From Bacteroidota bacterium (GTDB lineage Bacteria > Bacteroidota > Bacteroidia > 2-12-FULL-35-15): a stretch of DNA of 64,000 nucleotides. The notes under the pieces were generated by a model. The model worked only from the letters and a program-made list of their open reading frames with translations. It was not told the origin of the DNA and made no database searches. The stretch is from assembly GCA_029237775.1 (NCBI GenBank), contig JAQZBR010000002.1, positions 558,001 through 622,000 of the forward strand, written 5' to 3'. Made by a program: the position numbers and the translations under genes. Below are positions 58,393 through 64,000 of this stretch, piece after piece. Positions within the stretch are counted from its first letter, which is position 1. The number at the start of each line of letters is the position of its first letter.

Positions 58393-61300
58393 TTACTCCC
58401 CAGCCTTCACCACAGTCACCCACTTACCCGGCTTCCGTGAATTTATCGTATTATCATACATCGCTTCGCAGCTTACAGTTGGTAAATAATATTTTCCGAT
58501 GTATGCAGCATTCAAGACAATTCGGAAGACTTTCGATTTAGCAGGCGACACATCAAAATACGTATAAACCCGGTCGTCACGAATATCCTGGTACGTAGGA
58601 TAATCACTCTTGATCACACTCTCCGCTTCGTCCATTCTCGTGTTGTGAATTTCCCAGCCGCTCGGGAAGATCTCTGTAAGTGCCATCTGTAAATATTCCC
58701 CACGTGTTCCCGGATTGGTGATCGTTACTTCGGCAATGAAGTCTGTTCCCTGTTCTAGATTCGTCACATCAATTGCACCACCCTGCATGGTTGTATAATT
58801 CACTTCCATTTTCAAGTCATTCTCCGCAGCTGTCTGATCACCTGTTTCAGGCACTCCTTCAAGTATTATTCTGGCGAACATGATTCCTGTTCCGCTGTTA
58901 GTGACTGTCACACTTCCCGGGGCTGCACCTTTCAATTGCATGTCGAGCTGCTTCACAGGAAGCTTGGTGTTCAATGCCTGTGGTGATTGCTGATCGATCT
59001 TCACATTGTAACGCATCTCGTTGCTTGCTCCGTTCGCACCGACAAACTTAGAAACCGCGATCAAACTATATGCAGTGGTCTGCGTGCTCATCCAGTATCC
59101 TGAACTTAAATTCTTCGAAACTTCTTTCAGCACCGTTCCTGCTTTTGCTTTCATGTCAAGCAATGTCAACGTCTCCAGGATCATCGCTTCATCGCGGTCG
59201 TCTGATCCATAGCTCCATCCCAGCTCACGATACTTAGGAACTGTTGTAGCAAGATTGGTGATCAGCTTCTTTGCTGTTTCCGGTTGTCCGGCCTTCACAT
59301 AAGCTGCCGCTAATCTCCATTTCGCTGCGATTGAAAGATCCGGATATTCTTTTAACCTGTTCATCGCGCCAAGCTCCGGTGCTTTTGCTAATGCCAGCGT
59401 GTACAGTCTGTAAGCCTGCTCAAGATCATTGTTATACCAGTAGTAATTACTGTTCTTCGGTATTGGCGACCATGAATTCGCTTTGTTCTTCTGATAACGT
59501 TTCCAGTTCTCCAGTAATCCCAGAGGAAGGACATACCCTTTCATTTCCGCTTCGACCATGAAATGTCCGGCATAACTTGTTCCCCAATCACTTGCGTCAT
59601 ATTGCCCCGGCCAGTAACTCATTCCGCCACCAGCAACCTGGAACTGCTTCAGTCGTTCGATGCCGGCTTTGATGTTCTTATCAATTACAATTTTAAAATT
59701 ACTGTTCAGCTCCATAATATCCGCAAGGTATAACTGAGGGAACACAGAAGAAGTTGTTTGCTCCACACAACCATGAGGATATTCGATCAGGTATTTCAAC
59801 CGCTCCCCGAGATTGATCGGAGGAATTGAAGATAACTCCACAACGCCTTTGTTTGTACCCGACATACCGGCCGGAGTGTATGGTGAGGTCCATGTTTTTC
59901 CTGCTTCAATAACTGTTTCAATTACGTTCGTCACTTTCGGATTAGGATTACGAACATCAAGTTCAATATCAAATGCCGCTTTCTCTGAACCGCTGGATGC
60001 AATGATCTTCACCTTACCCACTCCCAACAATGAATTTACTTTAAGCTTGAAGTTCACAACATCATCACCGACTTGTTTGAATGAAATAGTTTTAGAAGTG
60101 CCATCCACAGCACTGAACATGTTATTCGCCTGGATCTCCACCTTTACATTCTTCACCTGTTTTTCCATCGCGAAGACTGTCACCGGGAGATCCACTTCTT
60201 CACCCGGACCAACTACACGTGGTAATGTTCCGAGGATCATCAATGGTGTTCTCACAGGTGTTGTTTTGTCGGAAGAACCGTAAGCGCATTTACTGTTTCC
60301 TGCAATGATCATGGTACGCACTGAACCAACATACTGCGGCATCATGAATTCGATCTTTTTCTTTTCGCCCTTGCTTAATTTATACGGCCCGAAGAATTTC
60401 ACCATCGGCTTAAATCGATTGGCTTTATTACCACCTTTTGCATTGAGATCACCGTCACCACCAATTGCCAGGATCCTTGATAATTCAGCACCAAATGCGC
60501 CCATCACCTGATCGAACATATCCCATGTTTTTACTCCAAGCGCTTCATGTGCATAAAACGCAGCCCAAGGATCAGGAGTTTTAAATCTTGTAAGGTCGAG
60601 TAAGCCTTCATCAACAATTGCGACAGTGTACGTCATTTCTTTTCCGTCTTTTTCAGAAACAGTGAAGCTGCATTTGCTTTCAGGCTTCCACACTTCAGGA
60701 GTTACAACCACCGGATTTAAATGAGTTCCGGGATCTTCCACGGAGATCGGGATCACACCATATAAACGGATCGGAAGATCGTTCTTCGTTTGTGCATGTG
60801 GTTGAACAAGTGTCACGTTCACATACACATTTGGTGTCATGTCAGGCGTAACCTTGAAAGAATAATTTGTTTCGCCTTTTTTTGTTTCCACCCAGAATGC
60901 TTTGATCACTTTAGAACCGCTCTCGATGCTAATGAGTGCGCGGCCATCAGCTGCAGAAGGAATGATGAGCTTTACATCTTCGTTCACATTGTATTGTTTT
61001 TTATCACTGCTGAACGAAAGCAATGTCGCACCTTCATTTCCTTTCGGTGATTGTCCCGCCCATGATGGCCAATCGATGTAAACGGTTTCACCACTTGTAT
61101 GTCCGCTCTCCAGATCGGTTACACGCACATAAAATCTCCCCCAGTTCGGACGATTCACACGCATAGGAAATTGTCCTTTACCATTCACTGTTGTGATCTC
61201 CATCTCCTGGAAAGCTTCTTTGTAGTTGCTTCCTAAATAATTCGCGAGATCTCCATCGTAGCTATCCCACCACCATCTCCATTCTACTTTATAGATCTGA

Positions 61301-63975
61301 ACTTTCAGCTTACGCGAAACTGGCTTTCCGTCAGAATCAACCGTTGCAACCTTAATGATATGATTAGTATCAGTCACAAGCATTCCGGTAAACTTATTTC
61401 CTTCCGGGATCTTCATTCCGACATAAGAAGTGTAAGGAGAATACGGAAGAGAGAACTGATCAACGCTGAAAGCGCCACCCTGTTCAAACACACGGACTTT
61501 GAATCCTGCACGAAGCATCCCGGGAGCTGCATCATTCACGTTAATGTTCGGCTTCACCATTGCAATTCCCTGTTCATTCAATCTGTCATCGAATATAGTT
61601 TGCGCTTCCGAAGTGAAATCACGCGCGATATCATCAAACACATAACCATCATAATTTTTAAATTTGGTTTCGGTCTCGCTTAATGTTACTTCCACTTTTG
61701 CATTGAGATTCTTCGCGACAGCGCCATGCAGCCATTTCACAGTCATGATACCTTCAGCATCTTTCTTCGCGACTGATAACTTATCAGATTTGAAATCAAG
61801 ATTTATTTTCAAACGATTCGGCATGATCGTTTCGATCTTGATGTTCTTTGTGAACCATGCACCACCAACTTTTATTCTTGCCGTCCAGTTTCCTGTGGGA
61901 GATGACTTTTCAGTCGTAGTAGTGAAACTATAAAAGCCGCTGGTTCCGGTGGTCTTTGTGATCTTTCTGAAAACCTGTCCTTGCGGATTCAACAATTCAA
62001 ATTGCACAGGATGGTTTTTCGGAAGTGTGTTCTCTTTGTCTTCAAGAATGAATGAAAGGAACAAAGTATCACCCGGACGCCACACTCCGCGTTCACCGTA
62101 AATAAAGCCTTTGAGGCCTTTCTGAACTTCTTCTCCGGAAACATCAAATGCACTTACGGAAAGTGAAGAACCGTCATCAAGCTTCAGGTATCCACGCTGA
62201 GTTCCGCTTTTCACAAGCATCAGGAAAGGCTTCTTTTTGAAAGTACCGTCAGCGATCCCTTCGATATTTGTATGAAGTGTTTTCAGCACCTGCAGCTGAT
62301 AATCATACAGCTCAATCGTAGCGTTCGCTACAGGCTTAGTAGTGATCAGGTTATTCACTACGAAGGTCATTGATCCGTCTGTTCCTCTTTTTGCGATAAG
62401 GCCGAGATCCGAAGCGAGAACATTCCTGCTTACTTCTTTGTTACGATAATATGATTGAGAACAAGGGTCACCACGTTTCTCATAATCGTAATCATAATAT
62501 TCATAATCGTCATAATAATAGTCGCCATAATAATCCCAGTCGTGCTCGTTGTCATCATCCGCTCCGCCATCAACACTTTCCATATCATGATTGTCGCTAG
62601 CGGTGGAGCCTGTGCATGAATACGTTGAATATTCCTGCTTAAAGCTGATGATCACTTTATAGATCGCACCCGGCTCTGTTTTAATCAGCTCAGCAAGATC
62701 AAAAGAATACGTGTTCCATTTTCCGAGATCCATTGCGCTTGTCTGCGTCAGCTGAATGGTTTTCTTCAGAACAACCTTCCCTACTCTTCGTAATTCGCGT
62801 TGCCCTTCAATGGTGTTCACCTGCAGGAACTGAGGAATGTTCTTCTCATACACTTTTAATATTTTCAGATCGACCGCTTTTAAGCTCACTGCTTTAAATG
62901 GAAAGATCAGTCCATTTGAATTCGGCAGGATCACACCTTTTCCTATCAGCTGCACTTCCGGTTTTAATTCTTCAAACATGATCTCCATCACGTAACGTTC
63001 TTTCAAGGGCATTCCGAGAATGTTCTTAACACCGGTTTCCACCGAGATCGTTCTTGGTCCTGCCTGACGTGCCTGCGGATAGACCCTGATCTCATTTCCT
63101 TCAATGACATATTTCAAGGCGCTTCCTTCAGTCAGTGTGACAAGTCCATCAAGGTTTTGTCCTTCCATGATAGGATCTGAAAACTGAAGTACAGCATATT
63201 GTTCAGGCGACTGCACCACTTTTACATCCACCACTTTAAAATCGCCAAGAGCAGGAATATCAATCACTTTTTCACCATGGATCTCTGACCCGATTGCATC
63301 GCCATCCCAGGTCAGCTTAACTTTTCCGGCTGTTTCTGTCCTTGCAATATCATTCACAGAAAAATGGTGCGTGGTTCTGTTCGGCTCATGGATCCAGCTA
63401 ACCGAAAGATTTTTTCCGTTCTGAGAAACGATCACTGTTTTTTCAATTTGTTTCGGATCCGCCACGTCAGCTGTAGCAAGTGTTCCATCCAGCCTTTGAG
63501 TGCGAAGCGTCTTTTTATCCGTTGTGGTCATACCATCCACATGCACTTCAAAAGATTGCTTCATGGTCTGGAAATCGAAGTTGAATGTTTCGAATTCATC
63601 AGGCACATCAAGTATGTTCGACAAATAAAATTCAGCCTTATATTTTGTGTCGTTCGGCAATGACTTTTCAGGCCGGAACTCGATGGTGCGGCTGTCTACC
63701 CAGACAGCGGTCCCTTTTATATTTGGAGAGAAATCAAATAGATTTTTATCGATTGGTTTTCCAATTTCTATTGGCGACTGAATTTCATTCGTGAGTAGAA
63801 TTCTGATAGAAGATTCACTGGAAATAATTCCCGATGTGAAAGCGCTGATATAAGCACTGAAGGCGGGATCTTCGTGCTCATTTTCTGTTGAAGAATGCAT
63901 TTTACTGAACACAGTAAATCCTATCAAAGCGGCAGCAACAAGGCCCGCAATGAGCATTAATAGTCGTTTCGACAT
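58393..63975 (-). CDS. Bacterial alpha-2-macroglobulin family protein with thioester motif
   Basis: YPHGCVEQTTS thioester motif; GFIYGERGVWRPGDTLFLSF MG domain; N-terminal membrane anchor. Confidence 0.93.
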   Translation of the reverse strand: MSKRLLMLIAGLVAAALIGFTVFSKMHSSTENEHEDPAFSAYISAFTSGIISSESSIRILLTNEIQSPIEIGKPIDKNLFDFSPNIKGTAVWVDSRTIEFRPEKSLPNDTKYKAEFYLSNILDVPDEFETFNFDFQTMKQSFEVHVDGMTTTDKKTLRTQRLDGTLATADVADPKQIEKTVIVSQNGKNLSVSWIHEPNRTTHHFSVNDIARTETAGKVKLTWDGDAIGSEIHGEKVIDIPALGDFKVVDVKVVQSPEQYAVLQFSDPIMEGQNLDGLVTLTEGSALKYVIEGNEIRVYPQARQAGPRTISVETGVKNILGMPLKERYVMEIMFEELKPEVQLIGKGVILPNSNGLIFPFKAVSLKAVDLKILKVYEKNIPQFLQVNTIEGQRELRRVGKVVLKKTIQLTQTSAMDLGKWNTYSFDLAELIKTEPGAIYKVIISFKQEYSTYSCTGSTASDNHDMESVDGGADDDNEHDWDYYGDYYYDDYEYYDYDYEKRGDPCSQSYYRNKEVSRNVLASDLGLIAKRGTDGSMTFVVNNLITTKPVANATIELYDYQLQVLKTLHTNIEGIADGTFKKKPFLMLVKSGTQRGYLKLDDGSSLSVSAFDVSGEEVQKGLKGFIYGERGVWRPGDTLFLSFILEDKENTLPKNHPVQFELLNPQGQVFRKITKTTGTSGFYSFTTTTEKSSPTGNWTARIKVGGAWFTKNIKIETIMPNRLKINLDFKSDKLSVAKKDAEGIMTVKWLHGAVAKNLNAKVEVTLSETETKFKNYDGYVFDDIARDFTSEAQTIFDDRLNEQGIAMVKPNINVNDAAPGMLRAGFKVRVFEQGGAFSVDQFSLPYSPYTSYVGMKIPEGNKFTGMLVTDTNHIIKVATVDSDGKPVSRKLKVQIYKVEWRWWWDSYDGDLANYLGSNYKEAFQEMEITTVNGKGQFPMRVNRPNWGRFYVRVTDLESGHTSGETVYIDWPSWAGQSPKGNEGATLLSFSSDKKQYNVNEDVKLIIPSAADGRALISIESGSKVIKAFWVETKKGETNYSFKVTPDMTPNVYVNVTLVQPHAQTKNDLPIRLYGVIPISVEDPGTHLNPVVVTPEVWKPESKCSFTVSEKDGKEMTYTVAIVDEGLLDLTRFKTPDPWAAFYAHEALGVKTWDMFDQVMGAFGAELSRILAIGGDGDLNAKGGNKANRFKPMVKFFGPYKLSKGEKKKIEFMMPQYVGSVRTMIIAGNSKCAYGSSDKTTPVRTPLMILGTLPRVVGPGEEVDLPVTVFAMEKQVKNVKVEIQANNMFSAVDGTSKTISFKQVGDDVVNFKLKVNSLLGVGKVKIIASSGSEKAAFDIELDVRNPNPKVTNVIETVIEAGKTWTSPYTPAGMSGTNKGVVELSSIPPINLGERLKYLIEYPHGCVEQTTSSVFPQLYLADIMELNSNFKIVIDKNIKAGIERLKQFQVAGGGMSYWPGQYDASDWGTSYAGHFMVEAEMKGYVLPLGLLENWKRYQKNKANSWSPIPKNSNYYWYNNDLEQAYRLYTLALAKAPELGAMNRLKEYPDLSIAAKWRLAAAYVKAGQPETAKKLITNLATTVPKYRELGWSYGSDDRDEAMILETLTLLDMKAKAGTVLKEVSKNLSSGYWMSTQTTAYSLIAVSKFVGANGASNEMRYNVKIDQQSPQALNTKLPVKQLDMQLKGAAPGSVTVTNSGTGIMFARIILEGVPETGDQTAAENDLKMEVNYTTMQGGAIDVTNLEQGTDFIAEVTITNPGTRGEYLQMALTEIFPSGWEIHNTRMDEAESVIKSDYPTYQDIRDDRVYTYFDVSPAKSKVFRIVLNAAYIGKYYLPTVSCEAMYDNTINSRKPGKWVTVVKAGE

Positions 63976-64000
63976 TTGGTTGGAAAAGTTTTGAGGTTAG

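Noticed and set aside
59813-60283. 156-aa + strand ORF opposite the alpha-2-macroglobulin
   Set aside because: Antisense of a strong family match
1-64000. CRISPR arrays, tRNA/rRNA genes, transposases, prophage or toxin-antitoxin modules
   Set aside because: None recognised: no regular direct repeats with spacers, no cloverleaf-like sequences, no matching protein families

Overview
This 64 kb window is a chromosomal segment from a Bacteroidota bacterium. The assignment rests on T9SS type A and type B (CHU_C) sorting domains, the Bat aerotolerance operon, TAnnTTTG promoter-like boxes, mostly SD-less start sites, and a Rho factor with an N-terminal insertion. Most of it is housekeeping: aroC, the histidine degradation cluster hutI-hutG-ftcD, uvrA, truA, moxR-DUF58-bat operon, rho, rsmG, tgt, an LptF/G permease, two ABC exporters, two ECF sigma factors, and a bacterial alpha-2-macroglobulin. 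I saw no rRNA, tRNA, CRISPR array, prophage, IS element or recognised defence island. The least explained signal is intergenic. Several families of degenerate short repeats and palindromes abut start or stop codons, and in the copies I checked their orientation follows the gene: an AC-rich TTAACC/CTAATAAC dialect or ATTCGTAA just before start codons, and the complementary TTAGTTATTGG dialect just after stop codons. Other leads are a frameshifted hutG beside an intact ftcD, a TGT lacking the three canonical zinc cysteines, a perfect Shine-Dalgarno on one ECF sigma gene, a C-rich/G-poor rho leader, a promoter-terminator pair suggesting an orphan small RNA, and decayed remnants of beta-barrel and T9SS genes. 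All counts and alignments were done by eye; no database search was run.
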